Positions 17,183 through 26,917 of a DNA stretch of 64,000 nt are shown piece by piece. Source of the stretch: Clostridia bacterium (GTDB lineage: Bacteria; Bacillota; Clostridia; UMGS1840; HGM11507); contig JAFZHY010000022.1 of assembly GCA_017554615.1 (NCBI GenBank), forward strand, positions 1 to 64,000, given 5' to 3'. The translations under genes and the position numbers were made by a program. How positions within the stretch are numbered: the first letter of the stretch is position 1; each line of letters begins with the position of its first letter. The notes under the pieces were generated by a model. The model saw nothing but the letters and a program-made list of their open reading frames with translations, did no database searches and was not told the origin of the DNA.

Positions 17183-18493
17183 TCAGTCTTCTAAAATATC
17201 ATTTTTAATAATATCTTCGTATGTTTCTCTTTTTATAATTACTTTGTCTTTACCGTCTTTAATCATTATAACAGGAAGTTTAGGTATACGGTTATAATTA
17301 CTTGCCATAGAATAGTTATATGCACCGGTAGAGAATACACATAATAAATCACCGACACAAATTTTGGGCATTAAAATATCCTTTGCAATTATATCTCCCG
17401 ATTCGCAGCATTTTCCTGCAATAGTAACTTTCTCAAAAGGAAGCCTATCCATCGCATTTGCAACAGCCATTGAATATTCTGCTTCGTATAGTGCATATCT
17501 TGGATTATCTGCCATACCACCGTCAACAGATATATATTTTCTTACATTTTTAATATCCTTAACAGCACCGACAGTATAAAGTGTAACACCTGCTTCGCCG
17601 ACTATTGAACGCCCAGGCTCCATAATTATTTTTGGCTTATTGATGTTCCTTTCATTGCATATTTTGTTTATAATAACTGCAACACTCTTTATATATTCGC
17701 CATATTCGATAGGGTCGTCATTTTCAGTGTATTTTATACCAAATCCGCCACCTAAATTAAGTTCTTTAAGTTCAACAGATAATTCTTCCTTAATATCTGC
17801 AAAAAAGTTAAGCATTACCTCTGCAGTTTTTTCGAAAGGCTCTAAATCAAATATCTGAGAACCAATATGGCAGTGTATTCCACACACATCTATATTAGTG
17901 AATTTTTTAGATTCTTTTATAATTTCTAATGCTTCTCCGTTTTCTAATGCAAAGCCAAATTTAGAGTCTATCTGACCTGTCATAATAAAATCGTGAGTAT
18001 GTGCATCAATTCCAGGTTTGATTCTAAATAGAACAGAAACTTTTTTATTTAGTTTCTTTGCAATATTATCTATATTTTCAAGTTCGTATATATTATCTAC
18101 AACTATTCTTCCTACATTGTTACTTATGGCAAAATACAGTTCATCTTCGGTTTTGTTGTTTCCGTGAAAGTATATTTTAGAAGCAGGAAAATCTGCCTTA
18201 AGAGCAGTGTAAAGTTCTCCACCTGAAACAACATCAACCCCAATGCCTTCTTCTTTTGCCAGTTTATACATATAAAGGCAGGAAAAGGCTTTTGAAGCAT
18301 AAAGAACTAAACCGTCATCATAATTTTTATCCAAAGCGTTTTTATAACTTCTTATATTATTTCTGATAAGGTTTTCATCCATTATATATAAAGGAGTTTT
18401 ATATTTGTTTGCCATATCACATAAATCTACACCTGACATAGTAAGGTGGTTTAAGGAATTTATATTGAATATGTTATTTATCATTGGTTTCAC
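17183..18493 (-). CDS. lysA: Diaminopimelate decarboxylase
   Basis: Fold-type III PLP decarboxylase of 436 residues. The PLP lysine is K68 in YASKAFSC; HCHIGSQI, the glycine-rich LGGGFGIKY, the EPGRSIVG phosphate-binding segment and the CESGD motif near residue 360 (active-site cysteine at the dimer interface) are all present. It converts meso-diaminopimelate to lysine, the last step of lysine synthesis. It has its own promoter upstream and is the first gene of a minus-strand group leading to tRNA-Arg. Confidence 0.95.
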   Translation of the reverse strand: MKPMINNIFNINSLNHLTMSGVDLCDMANKYKTPLYIMDENLIRNNIRSYKNALDKNYDDGLVLYASKAFSCLYMYKLAKEEGIGVDVVSGGELYTALKADFPASKIYFHGNNKTEDELYFAISNNVGRIVVDNIYELENIDNIAKKLNKKVSVLFRIKPGIDAHTHDFIMTGQIDSKFGFALENGEALEIIKESKKFTNIDVCGIHCHIGSQIFDLEPFEKTAEVMLNFFADIKEELSVELKELNLGGGFGIKYTENDDPIEYGEYIKSVAVIINKICNERNINKPKIIMEPGRSIVGEAGVTLYTVGAVKDIKNVRKYISVDGGMADNPRYALYEAEYSMAVANAMDRLPFEKVTIAGKCCESGDIIAKDILMPKICVGDLLCVFSTGAYNYSMASNYNRIPKLPVIMIKDGKDKVIIKRETYEDIIKNDILED

Positions 18494-18507
18494 CTCGCTA
18501 ATTACCT

Positions 18508-18536
18508 ATTATAACACAGCAAATAAAATTATACAA
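18508..18536 (-). promoter_or_regulatory. Sigma-A type promoter for lysA
   Basis: On the minus strand TTGTAT (plus 18531-18536) and TATAAT (plus 18508-18513) are separated by 17 bases, 15 bases before the lysA start codon. Confidence 0.6.
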
Positions 18537-18543
18537 TATTTTT

Positions 18544-19238
18544 TTATAAAGATATGTATTCAAAAATACCGTCTGATATTGCTTTTACAATTTTTAACTG
18601 ATATTCGTCTTTTGAAAGCATTTGTTCTTCGTTAGGGTTGGATATAAAACCACATTCGATTAAACAGGCAGGGGACTCAATTTTTTTTAAGATATAAATA
18701 TTATCCTTTGATTTTTTTGCCTCTCTGTTATTTTTCTTATCAAGATTTTCTTTTAAATGTTTTTGAATACACTCTGCAATAAGTAAATTTTCCTTATTGT
18801 TGTCTGAATAAAAAACCTGTGCACCTTTTTGATTTTTATCATCAAAGTAATTCATATGTATACTTAAAAAAATGCAATTTGGATAGTTGTTTGCAAGTTT
18901 TACCCTGTTTTTTAAATCTGAAATTTTCTTCTTTTTGGCATCCTGTCATTTAACATTGTGTCTGTATCCCTTGTCATAATAACATTAAAGCCTCTTTTTA
19001 ATAGTTCTTCCTTTAATTTTATTGAAATATTAAGATTTAAATCTTTTTCTTTTACACCGGTAATTCCTAATGCACCACTGTCTTCTCCACCATGCCCTGG
19101 ATCAATTATAATTGTATTTGATATAATATTTGCGCAAGTGCTTTTTAAAACACTGTTATAGGTTACAGATATTAAAACAAAGAGTATTACTAACGAACCT
19201 ACTAATATACAATTTTTCTTTCCAAACACATATATCAT
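18544..19238 (-). pseudogene. cwlD: CwlD-like N-acetylmuramoyl-L-alanine amidase, interrupted by a one-base frameshift
   Basis: Two consecutive reading frames together make one amidase_3 protein. The first (19238 to 18912) has a signal anchor, the zinc-site segment IDPGHGGEDSGA and MTRDTD. The second, open from 18945 to 18544, continues with KNRVKLANN, LSIHMNYF and CLIECGFISNP. The join falls at a run of five A on the minus strand (plus 18932-18936); restoring a sixth A would give a continuous reading through MPKKKKISDLKNRV. CwlD makes muramic-lactam in spore cortex, which is needed for germination. The break is therefore either a real mutation or a homopolymer sequencing error. No slippery heptamer for programmed shifting is present. 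Confidence 0.85.
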
Positions 19239-19351
19239 CTAATCACCTCTAAAATAAATATATGATTAAATGCTCTCTAAATTCTTTTATTTTTGAATAT
19301 TTATAATTTGTCCATCATATTATTTAATAAAAAATAAATGGAGGTATTATT

Positions 19352-20884
19352 ATGAATTTTCAAAATGAAAGTATAAAGAATTTGAAAAGTAAGTCCAAAA
19401 CTAACCAGAGCCAGAATTTTGATTGGGATATTATAGTTCCCGATTCCAAACCGGATATTAAATCTATAATTACAACTGACGGGGTTGTAAGTATTACAGG
19501 TAAGGAAATAATGCAGGACAGGGCAGTGATTAACGGAAATGTTAAACTCACAATTTTATATGTATCTTCAACAGAGCCTGAATGTGTAAAAAGCATAGAA
19601 AATATAAAGAGTTTTAACTATGTTTTAGAACTTCAGGATTTAAGACAGAATATGATTTTAAATCTTTATACCGACATAGTTAAAATTTCGTCTGAAATTT
19701 TAAACAGCAGAAAAATAAATGTGGCATGTATGCTTGAATTTTTTGCAACAGCCTATAACGAAGAGGAAACAGATTTTATAAGTAAAATAGAAGAAGACGA
19801 TATAAAATTTTATACTAAGGAAATAAGCACCTTAAAACTTATTGACTGTTTTGAAAAAAAGATTTCATTAAATGAGAATATTGAAGTTCCGTCAGGAAAA
19901 ATGAGCATTACGGAAATACTTAAAATCAAGCCTGAACTTTCCAATAAAGAATTTAAACTTATGAATAATAAATTTGCGCTTCGTACAAACCTTGAGTTTC
20001 TTACAATGTACAGAAGCGGGGATGATTTAGAAGAGATAGAGTGTATAAATTTAGGAATTCCTGTAAATGAAATTATAGATTGCGACTGTATAAAAGAAGA
20101 CTTATTGTCAGATTTTGATGTTGAAGTTTGCAACTTAAATTATATTTTAAAAGAAAACAGCGATAACGAAAAAAGAATAATACAAGTGTGTTGTGATTTG
20201 CTTGTTTGTGGCAAAATCTACGAAATGATGACCATAAGACCGATAGTGGATGCATACAGTTTAACCAATAACCTTAAATTAGAAAAAGCACCATACGACT
20301 ATGATTTGATTTTATGCGACACATCAGGTCAGTTTTCTACAAAGGACAGTTTTACCCTAAAATCAAAAGGCGACATTCAAAAAATACTGTTTTTAGACAT
20401 TAAGCCTGAAATTAAAAAGTTAACCAATATAAATCAGATTGCAGGAATAAAAGGGGATATACATGTAACTGTTTTATATATGTCAACCGATAATAAGATG
20501 TATTTTGAAAAGGCAATGCTTAATATGGAGCAGAATATACCTTTAAATGACAAAACGGAAAACTCGGTATGTGATTTAAAACTTTTATTAGATTCTCATT
20601 CTTACAATATCCTTTCGGATAATGTTATAGAGTTAAGAATTAATTTTAATTACAGAATAACTGCCAAAAAAAGTATTTCTCAGGAAATAATTAAAAATAT
20701 TGATATAGAAGAAGCATCAGGGCAAAGTATGGGGCAGGGAATAAAAGTATTCTTCTGTTCAGGAGATGAAAAACTCTGGGATATTGCAAAAAAATATAAA
20801 ACAACAGTTGATGATATTCTTATAGTAAACAATATGGAAAATTGCAACGAAGTAAAAAAAGGAATGAAATTACTAATTCCATAG
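19352..20884 (+). CDS. sipL: SipL-like SPOCS (DUF3794) and LysM spore coat morphogenetic protein
   Basis: The 510-residue protein has SPOCS/DUF3794 repeats: an N-terminal one with WDIIVPDSKPDIKSII (about residues 25-150), a second in the middle and a third near 330-450. It ends in a LysM domain (about 465-510, with LWDIAKKYKTTVDDIL). This is the domain order of Clostridioides SipL, which binds SpoIVA and is needed for coat assembly around the forespore. It starts behind GGAGGT, diverges from cwlD and precedes spoIIP by seven bases. No clear sigma-E site was identified. Confidence 0.85.
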   Translation: MNFQNESIKNLKSKSKTNQSQNFDWDIIVPDSKPDIKSIITTDGVVSITGKEIMQDRAVINGNVKLTILYVSSTEPECVKSIENIKSFNYVLELQDLRQNMILNLYTDIVKISSEILNSRKINVACMLEFFATAYNEEETDFISKIEEDDIKFYTKEISTLKLIDCFEKKISLNENIEVPSGKMSITEILKIKPELSNKEFKLMNNKFALRTNLEFLTMYRSGDDLEEIECINLGIPVNEIIDCDCIKEDLLSDFDVEVCNLNYILKENSDNEKRIIQVCCDLLVCGKIYEMMTIRPIVDAYSLTNNLKLEKAPYDYDLILCDTSGQFSTKDSFTLKSKGDIQKILFLDIKPEIKKLTNINQIAGIKGDIHVTVLYMSTDNKMYFEKAMLNMEQNIPLNDKTENSVCDLKLLLDSHSYNILSDNVIELRINFNYRITAKKSISQEIIKNIDIEEASGQSMGQGIKVFFCSGDEKLWDIAKKYKTTVDDILIVNNMENCNEVKKGMKLLIP

Positions 20885-20891
20885 AGGTAAT

Positions 20892-22076
20892 ATGAAAACT
20901 ACAAGAACTTATATAATAAGTCTTAGAAAAATAGCATCTTATTTTTTAATAACAGTTTTATCATTTTTACTGATACTAAGCGCATTTTTTAGTTTAAAAA
21001 AGGAAGAGTTTCTGGATAAGATTATAAGTTATCCGTTAAATAAGTCTATAATATCTGAGAATTTTCCTCTTATTTTTGACTATACAAATAAAGAAAATAA
21101 TATTTCGTTTGTAAAGGTTTTAAGTATTTTATTAAATGAAGATATATCTAACCCAGGAGCAATATTTTCAGATAAAATAAGTTTTATACATAGCGTAAAA
21201 AGTTATTTGCAAAGTGAATATTTAAATATAGACGAAAGTAATAATTACTATCTTCCTAAAATAATAAAGGAATTTTTTGAAAGCAGTAAAAAGGATAGTG
21301 AAAATATAAAGTATAACCCTGCAACTGAAACTACGGTTAAATCAATAAATGAAAAGGGTAATTATCTTGATAAAAAGGGAATAAGAATAGATAATAAAAC
21401 ATCCTATAATATAAATCTTGACAGTTTGTATAACGAAGATTTTTTTATTAAAAATACTGATGGATTACCACAGGTGTTGATAGTTCATACTCACGGAAGC
21501 GAAAGTTATAATCCTACAGACAGAAGCGAAGATGTAAATAAAAATATCGTGTTAGTCGGTAAAGAAATGAAAAATATCTTTGCCGAGAACGGAATAAATG
21601 TAATTCACTCGGAAAAAATGCATGATATTCCTAAATTTAATAATTCTTATAAAAATTCTTTAGAAACAATAAACTATTATCTTGATAAATATCCGTCAAT
21701 AAATATAGTGCTTGATATACACAGAGATGCAATGATAACGGATAAAGGGGAAGTGTTTAAAGTAGTCAATACTTTTAATGATGTAAAAGCATCTCAGGTT
21801 ATGTTTGTTGTAGGAACAAACAGTGGCGGCTTAAAACACGATAACTGGAAGACTAACCTTAAGTTTGCAATTCACTGTCAGGAAAGGTTAAATGCCTTAT
21901 TCCCTAATATTGCAAGACCTATCAATATAAGAGGCGAAAGGTTTAATCAACATGCAACAAACGGGTCTTTAATAATAGAAATCGGCACAAACGGAAATAC
22001 AATGGAAGAATCTTTAATTTCAGGAAAAATCACTGCACAGGCAATATCTGATGTTATTAAAAATTTTACAAAATAA
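20892..22076 (+). CDS. spoIIP: Stage II sporulation protein P (amidase/endopeptidase for engulfment)
   Basis: The 394-residue protein has one N-terminal transmembrane helix (about 17-37). Its C-terminal SpoIIP domain carries the hallmark HTHGSE (H199-E204), the DIHRDA segment and a late IEIGTNGNTMEES. SpoIIP, with SpoIID and SpoIIM, degrades septal peptidoglycan to drive engulfment. The small gap to the SipL-like gene suggests a sporulation operon. A strong terminator follows. Confidence 0.95.
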   Translation: MKTTRTYIISLRKIASYFLITVLSFLLILSAFFSLKKEEFLDKIISYPLNKSIISENFPLIFDYTNKENNISFVKVLSILLNEDISNPGAIFSDKISFIHSVKSYLQSEYLNIDESNNYYLPKIIKEFFESSKKDSENIKYNPATETTVKSINEKGNYLDKKGIRIDNKTSYNINLDSLYNEDFFIKNTDGLPQVLIVHTHGSESYNPTDRSEDVNKNIVLVGKEMKNIFAENGINVIHSEKMHDIPKFNNSYKNSLETINYYLDKYPSINIVLDIHRDAMITDKGEVFKVVNTFNDVKASQVMFVVGTNSGGLKHDNWKTNLKFAIHCQERLNALFPNIARPINIRGERFNQHATNGSLIIEIGTNGNTMEESLISGKITAQAISDVIKNFTK

Positions 22077-22087
22077 TCACAAATCTT

Positions 22088-22148
22088 AAAAAGCAGTTAT
22101 AAGTGGTTGGAAAGAATAATATGCCAACCATTTAAACTGCTTTTTTTA
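22088..22148 (+). terminator. Intrinsic terminator after spoIIP
   Basis: AAAGCAGTT on the left and AACTGCTTT on the right enclose a second inner pair (GGTTGG/CCAACC), followed by seven T. Confidence 0.85.
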
Positions 22149-22209
22149 TACCTAAAACTGACTTAAATTGATATATTTCGATTATGTTATTTATAAAATA
22201 AAAATAATA

Positions 22210-22238
22210 TTTACTATTTTGTAATATTTTGTTATAAT
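22210..22238 (+). promoter_or_regulatory. Sigma-A type promoter for hydCBA
   Basis: TTTACT at 22210-22215 and TATAAT at 22233-22238 with 17 bases between, about 60 bases upstream of the first hydrogenase gene. Confidence 0.7.
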
Positions 22239-22298
22239 TGGAGTGATTGTTAAATATGTAACATTAAAATTTTTTAAAGATGTTTAGGAGGATAGGAT

Positions 22299-22784
22299 AT
22301 GAGTAAAATTGATTACAGTATTGCTGACAAAGTTATTGACTCATATGGAAGAAAACAGTCGTCTTTAATTGCTATTATGCAAGATTTACAGGCAGAGTTT
22401 CATTATTTGCCTCAGGAAATTTTAGAATATATAGCAAAAGGGCTTGACATCAGTATTGCAAAGGTATACGGTGTTGCAACTTTCTATGAAAACTTTTCTT
22501 TAGAGCCAAAAGGAAAATATATAATTAAAATATGCGATGGTACTGCATGTCATGTAAGAAAATCTATTCCAATTTTAGAAACATTGAGAAAAGAACTTGG
22601 ATTATCAGATAAAAAGCATACTACCGATGATATGATGTTTACTGTTGAAACAGTTTCATGTTTAGGGGCTTGTGGTCTTGCACCGGCAGTTATGGTTAAT
22701 GAAAAAGTTTACGGTTCTATGACTCCGGAAAAAGCTATTGCCTTACTGGCTGAAATCAGAGAGGGGGAAGCAAACAATGGCTAA
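22299..22784 (+). CDS. hydC: Bifurcating hydrogenase subunit HydC (NuoE-like [2Fe-2S] protein)
   Basis: The 161-residue protein matches the NuoE/HndA thioredoxin-like ferredoxin family: a helical N-terminal part with YLPQEILEYIAKGLDI and VYGVATFYENF, then four cysteines in CDGTACH and SCLGACG for one [2Fe-2S] cluster. In HydABC complexes it works with HydB in NADH electron transfer. An AGGAGG site precedes it. It overlaps hydB by eight bases, indicating coupled translation. Confidence 0.92.
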   Translation: MSKIDYSIADKVIDSYGRKQSSLIAIMQDLQAEFHYLPQEILEYIAKGLDISIAKVYGVATFYENFSLEPKGKYIIKICDGTACHVRKSIPILETLRKELGLSDKKHTTDDMMFTVETVSCLGACGLAPAVMVNEKVYGSMTPEKAIALLAEIREGEANNG

Positions 22785-24663
22785 AATAAATTCACTAAGC
22801 GAATTAACTGCTTTAAGAGAACAGGCAGTTAAAACTCTTAATAAACAGAAGAAAAAAGTTCTTGTATGTTGTGGTACAGGCTGTGTTGCTGGTGGTTCAC
22901 TTATTATATACGATAAAATCAAGGCTTTTTGTGAAGAAAGAAACATTGATGTTTGCGTTGAACTTCAGCATGAACCTCATGAAGATAATATCGGCTTAAA
23001 GAAGAGTGGATGTCATGGTTTTTGTGAAATGGGTCCGCTTCTAAAAATTGAGCCTTTAGGAATTTTATATATAAAAGTTAAGCCTGAAGATGTTGCAGAA
23101 ATTGTTGAAAAAACAATTTTAAACGATGAAGTAATTGACAGACTTTTATATAAACTAAACGATAAAACATATCAGAGTCAGGAAGAAATACCTTTCTATA
23201 AAAAACAGACTCGTATGGTACTTGCAAACTGTGGTCAGAACGATGCAGAAGATATATTAGAATACATAGCAAAAGGCGGATATACTGCCTTGGAAAAAGC
23301 ATTGTTTAAAATGACACCTGACGAAATTTGCGAAGAAGTTGAAATTTCCAAATTAAGAGGTAGAGGCGGCGGTGGCTTCCCTACAGCAAGAAAATGGAAA
23401 CAGGTTAAAAGACAAACAGAAGAAATCAAATATGTTGTATGTAATGGGGACGAAGGCGACCCTGGAGCATTTATGGACAGAAGTATTATGGAGGGGGACC
23501 CTCACAAAATGCTTGAAGGTATGATGATTGCAGGTATTGCTACAGGTGCTTCTGAAGGTTATGTATATGTTAGAGCAGAATATCCTCTTGCAGTTAACAG
23601 ACTTAATATTGCTATCGATAAAGCAAGAGAATACGGACTTCTTGGTAAAAATATTTTAGGTTCAGATTTCTCATTTGACATTCATGTTAATAAAGGTGCA
23701 GGAGCATTCGTATGTGGTGAAGGAAGCGCTCTTACTGCATCAATAGAAGGTTCAAGAGGTATGCCAAGAGTTAAACCTCCAAGAACTGTTGAAAAAGGTC
23801 TTTTCGGAAAACCTACTGTTTTAAATAATGTTGAAACATTTGCAAATGTTCCTATAATTATTTCAAACGGTGCAGAAAACTTTAAAAAGATTGGTACTGA
23901 AAACAGCCCTGGTACAAAAGCATTTGCTTTGACAGGTAATGTGGTTAACACAGGTCTTATAGAAGTTCCTATGGGAACAACATTAAGAGAAGTTATCTTT
24001 GATATCGGTGGTGGTATCAAAGGCGGAAAAGAATTTAAGGCTGTTCAGATTGGTGGTCCTTCAGGTGGTTGCTTATGTTTACCTGACGAGCATCTTGATT
24101 TACCTATGGACTTTGACTCTCTTAAAAAAGTTGGAGCAATGATAGGTTCTGGTGGTCTTGTTGTTATGGATGACAGTACATGTATGGTTGAAGTATCTAG
24201 ATTCTTTATGAACTTTACTCAGAACGAATCTTGCGGTAAATGTGTTCCATGCCGTGAAGGAACAAAGAGAATGCTTGAAATTTTAGAAAGAATTGTTGGC
24301 GGAAACGGTACAGTAGAAGATATAGATTTACTTGAAGAATTATCAGATATGATTTCAAGTACTGCTCTTTGCGGTCTTGGTAAAACTGCTTCATTCCCTA
24401 TCCAGAGCACACTGAAATATTTTAAAGATGAATATCTTGCTCACGTTGTTGATAAGAAATGTCCTGCTGGAGACTGTCAGGCTCTTAAAACATTCTATAT
24501 TGATAAAGATCTTTGTAAAGGTTGTTCAAAATGTGCAAGAAACTGTCCTGTTAATGCAATTACAGGAGAAATCAAGAAACCATATGTTATAGATCCGGTT
24601 AAATGTATCAAATGTGGTGCTTGTGTAGAAAATTGTGCGTTTAATGCAGTTAAGGAGGGATAA
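22777..24663 (+). CDS. hydB: Bifurcating hydrogenase subunit HydB (NuoF-like, NADH/FMN-binding)
   Basis: The 628-residue subunit starts at ATG 22777, inside the end of hydC, behind GAGGGGG. Domains in order: an N-terminal thioredoxin-like [2Fe-2S] region with CCGTGC and CHGFCEMGP (to about 120), the NuoF FMN/NADH core with GRGGGGFPTARKW and GDEGDPGAFMD, the ESCGKCVPCREG cluster-binding segment, and a C-terminal two-cluster ferredoxin (CKGCSKCARNC and CIKCGACVENC). This is the usual composition in trimeric [FeFe] hydrogenases that couple NADH and reduced ferredoxin to H2. Confidence 0.94.
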   Translation: MAKINSLSELTALREQAVKTLNKQKKKVLVCCGTGCVAGGSLIIYDKIKAFCEERNIDVCVELQHEPHEDNIGLKKSGCHGFCEMGPLLKIEPLGILYIKVKPEDVAEIVEKTILNDEVIDRLLYKLNDKTYQSQEEIPFYKKQTRMVLANCGQNDAEDILEYIAKGGYTALEKALFKMTPDEICEEVEISKLRGRGGGGFPTARKWKQVKRQTEEIKYVVCNGDEGDPGAFMDRSIMEGDPHKMLEGMMIAGIATGASEGYVYVRAEYPLAVNRLNIAIDKAREYGLLGKNILGSDFSFDIHVNKGAGAFVCGEGSALTASIEGSRGMPRVKPPRTVEKGLFGKPTVLNNVETFANVPIIISNGAENFKKIGTENSPGTKAFALTGNVVNTGLIEVPMGTTLREVIFDIGGGIKGGKEFKAVQIGGPSGGCLCLPDEHLDLPMDFDSLKKVGAMIGSGGLVVMDDSTCMVEVSRFFMNFTQNESCGKCVPCREGTKRMLEILERIVGGNGTVEDIDLLEELSDMISSTALCGLGKTASFPIQSTLKYFKDEYLAHVVDKKCPAGDCQALKTFYIDKDLCKGCSKCARNCPVNAITGEIKKPYVIDPVKCIKCGACVENCAFNAVKEG

Positions 24664-24666
24664 TAA

Positions 24667-26367
24667 ATGGCTAAAGGAATTATGTATGTCGATGGCAGAA
24701 GAGTGCCTTTTGACGGAGAAAAAAATGTTTTACAGGTTATTAGAAATGCAGGTATAGAAATTCCAACATTCTGTTATTATTCTGAATTATCTGTTCACGG
24801 TGCTTGCCGTATGTGTGTTGTTGAAAATGAATGGGGAGGAATAGAAGCATCCTGTTCAATGGAGCCTAAAGACCAGTTAAAAATTAAAACAAACACCAAA
24901 AAACTTTTAAAACACAGAAGAATGATTCTTGAACTTTTACTTGCTGCTCACTGCAGAGATTGTACAATATGCAGCCGCAACGGAAAATGTAAGTTGCAGA
25001 AACTTGCAGTTCAGTTCGGTATCAGCAAAGTAAGATTTAACGATACAAGAACAATAGAACCATTAGATGAAACAAGCCTTGCAATAGACAGAGACCTTAA
25101 CAAATGTATCCTATGCGGCGACTGTGTTCGTGTGTGTGATGAAATTATGGGTATGGGAGTTATCGACTTTGCATACAGAGGCTCTGAACTTAAAGTTACC
25201 CCTGCTTTTAACAGAAATATTATCGATACTGATTGTATCGGTTGCGGTCAGTGTGCTGCAGTGTGTCCGACAGGTGCTATTACTGTTAAAAGAGATATCG
25301 GAAAAGTATGGGATGCTCTTCATGACGAAAATAAGAGAGTTGTATTCCAGATTGCCCCTGCAGTTCGTGTTGCAATAGGCGAAGAATTCCATATGGATAA
25401 AGGCTTAAATGTTATGGGAAAACTTGTTGCATCACTTAAGAGAATGGGTGTTGACGAAGTTTTTGATACAACTTTGGCTGCCGACCTTACAGTTGTTGAA
25501 GAATCAAACGAATTTATTGAAAGACTTGAAAATAACGGTAAATTCCCAATGTTTACTTCATGCTGTCCTGGTTGGATAAACTTTATTGAACATAGAAAAC
25601 CAGAACTTAGTCATAACATTTCTTCTTGTAAATCTCCTATGGAAATGTTTGGCGCAGTGCTTAAAGAATACTATAAGGAAGAGAAAAATAACGATGGCAG
25701 AGATTTATATGTTGTTGCAGTAATGCCATGTTCTGCTAAGAAAATAGAAGCAGGAAGAGAAGAATTTACAAGAAATAATGTGCCTGATGTTGACTGCGTA
25801 ATTACAACTCAGGAACTTGCAACAATGATTAAAGAAAGTGGTATCAGATTTACCGAACTTGAAGAAGAAGCACCTGATATGCCATTCGGTATAGGCAGTG
25901 GTGCAGGGGTAATCTTTGGTACAACTGGCGGTGTTGCTGAAGCAGTTATAAGAAGATGCCACGAAGAAAAAACTTCAAATGCACTTGCTGAAATTGAGTT
26001 CTGTGGCGTAAGAGGCATGGAAGCAGTTAAAGAAGCAACATTGAATGTAGGAGAAAAAGAAATTAAAATCGCAGTAGTTCACGGGCTTAAAAATGCTCAG
26101 GAATTATTAAAGAAATTAGAAAATAATGAAGTATATTATGACCTTGTAGAAGTTATGGCATGTCCTGGAGGATGTGTTGGTGGAGCAGGTCAGCCTCTTG
26201 GCTTTACTCCTGAAAAAGTAAAAAGAGCAAAAGGGTTATATAATGCAGATAAAGTTTCTCAGATTAAACATTCTGAAAGCAATCCTACAGTTTTAAGTTT
26301 ATACGATGGAGTTCTTAAAAACAGAACCCATGAATTATTACATGTTCACTATAATTTTGGCAAATAA
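24667..26367 (+). CDS. hydA: [FeFe] hydrogenase catalytic subunit HydA
   Basis: The 566-residue protein has an N-terminal [2Fe-2S] domain (CYYSELSVHGACRMC), a His/Cys cluster segment (HCRDCTIC), a two-cluster ferredoxin domain (CILCGDC and CIGCGQC), and an intact H-cluster site. The three H-cluster motifs are TSCCPGW (C299, C300), MPCSAKK (C355) and CPGGCVGG (C499, C503). It evolves or uptakes H2; with HydB and HydC encoded just upstream it forms the electron-bifurcating type. The GAGQP following the third motif differs slightly from the common GGGQP. Maturation genes hydEFG are not in this window. Confidence 0.95.
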   Translation: MAKGIMYVDGRRVPFDGEKNVLQVIRNAGIEIPTFCYYSELSVHGACRMCVVENEWGGIEASCSMEPKDQLKIKTNTKKLLKHRRMILELLLAAHCRDCTICSRNGKCKLQKLAVQFGISKVRFNDTRTIEPLDETSLAIDRDLNKCILCGDCVRVCDEIMGMGVIDFAYRGSELKVTPAFNRNIIDTDCIGCGQCAAVCPTGAITVKRDIGKVWDALHDENKRVVFQIAPAVRVAIGEEFHMDKGLNVMGKLVASLKRMGVDEVFDTTLAADLTVVEESNEFIERLENNGKFPMFTSCCPGWINFIEHRKPELSHNISSCKSPMEMFGAVLKEYYKEEKNNDGRDLYVVAVMPCSAKKIEAGREEFTRNNVPDVDCVITTQELATMIKESGIRFTELEEEAPDMPFGIGSGAGVIFGTTGGVAEAVIRRCHEEKTSNALAEIEFCGVRGMEAVKEATLNVGEKEIKIAVVHGLKNAQELLKKLENNEVYYDLVEVMACPGGCVGGAGQPLGFTPEKVKRAKGLYNADKVSQIKHSESNPTVLSLYDGVLKNRTHELLHVHYNFGK

Positions 26368-26377
26368 TTTTATTACT

Positions 26378-26417
26378 AAAATACTGGCAAGAAAATCTTG
26401 TCAGTATTTTTTTTTAT
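26378..26417 (+). terminator. Intrinsic terminator after hydA
   Basis: AATACTGGCAAGA pairs with TCTTGTCAGTATT (one mismatch or wobble), followed by a run of about nine T. Confidence 0.88.
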
Positions 26418-26454
26418 ATTTTTATAATAATAACCAAAAAGGGAAGTGTAATAT

Positions 26455-26904
26455 ATGAAAAAAATAACAAATAATCAATATAATGACCTGGTAAATGAAA
26501 AAACACCCGGCTCATCTTTGATAAGTAAAAGTTTAAAAGCGTTTGTAACAGGTGGCTTAATCTGTACAGTGGCACAAATTATTTTTAATCTTATGTTAAG
26601 TATCGGACTTGACGAAAAAACAGTTTCGTCATTTACATCAATCTCAATGGTGTTTTTAGGAGCGCTTTTTACAGGGCTTGGCCTTTATAATAAAATGGCA
26701 AAGTTTGGAGGCGCAGGAACATTGGTTCCTATAACAGGTTTTGCAAATGCAGTCGTATCTCCTGCACTGGAATTTAAATCAGAAGGTTATATACTTGGTC
26801 TTGGTGCAAAAATGTTCATAATTGCAGGGCCGGTATTAGTTTACGGTGTAACTGCATCAATAGTATGCGGATTACTTGTAATTTTATCAAGAATGGTATT
26901 TTAA
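26455..26904 (+). CDS. spoVAC: Stage V sporulation protein AC
   Basis: The 149-residue membrane protein has four hydrophobic segments and the family's early YNDLVNEKTPGS motif plus GGAGTLVPITGFANAV. SpoVAC is part of the channel that moves dipicolinic acid into the forespore and out at germination. It is first of three genes spoVAC-spoVAD-spoVAE with short gaps, the usual Clostridia set. The ribosome site is GGGAAG. Confidence 0.94.
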   Translation: MKKITNNQYNDLVNEKTPGSSLISKSLKAFVTGGLICTVAQIIFNLMLSIGLDEKTVSSFTSISMVFLGALFTGLGLYNKMAKFGGAGTLVPITGFANAVVSPALEFKSEGYILGLGAKMFIIAGPVLVYGVTASIVCGLLVILSRMVF

Positions 26905-26917
26905 ATAGGAGTAAATT

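Noticed and set aside
18912-18945. Programmed frameshift within the cwlD-like gene
   Set aside because: The A run is not in the register of a -1 slippery heptamer and no stimulatory hairpin was seen; a simple indel explains the sequence.
22738-22776. Upstream extension of hydB by 13 codons
   Set aside because: It overlaps hydC further and has no ribosome site; the ATG at 22777 follows GAGGGGG.
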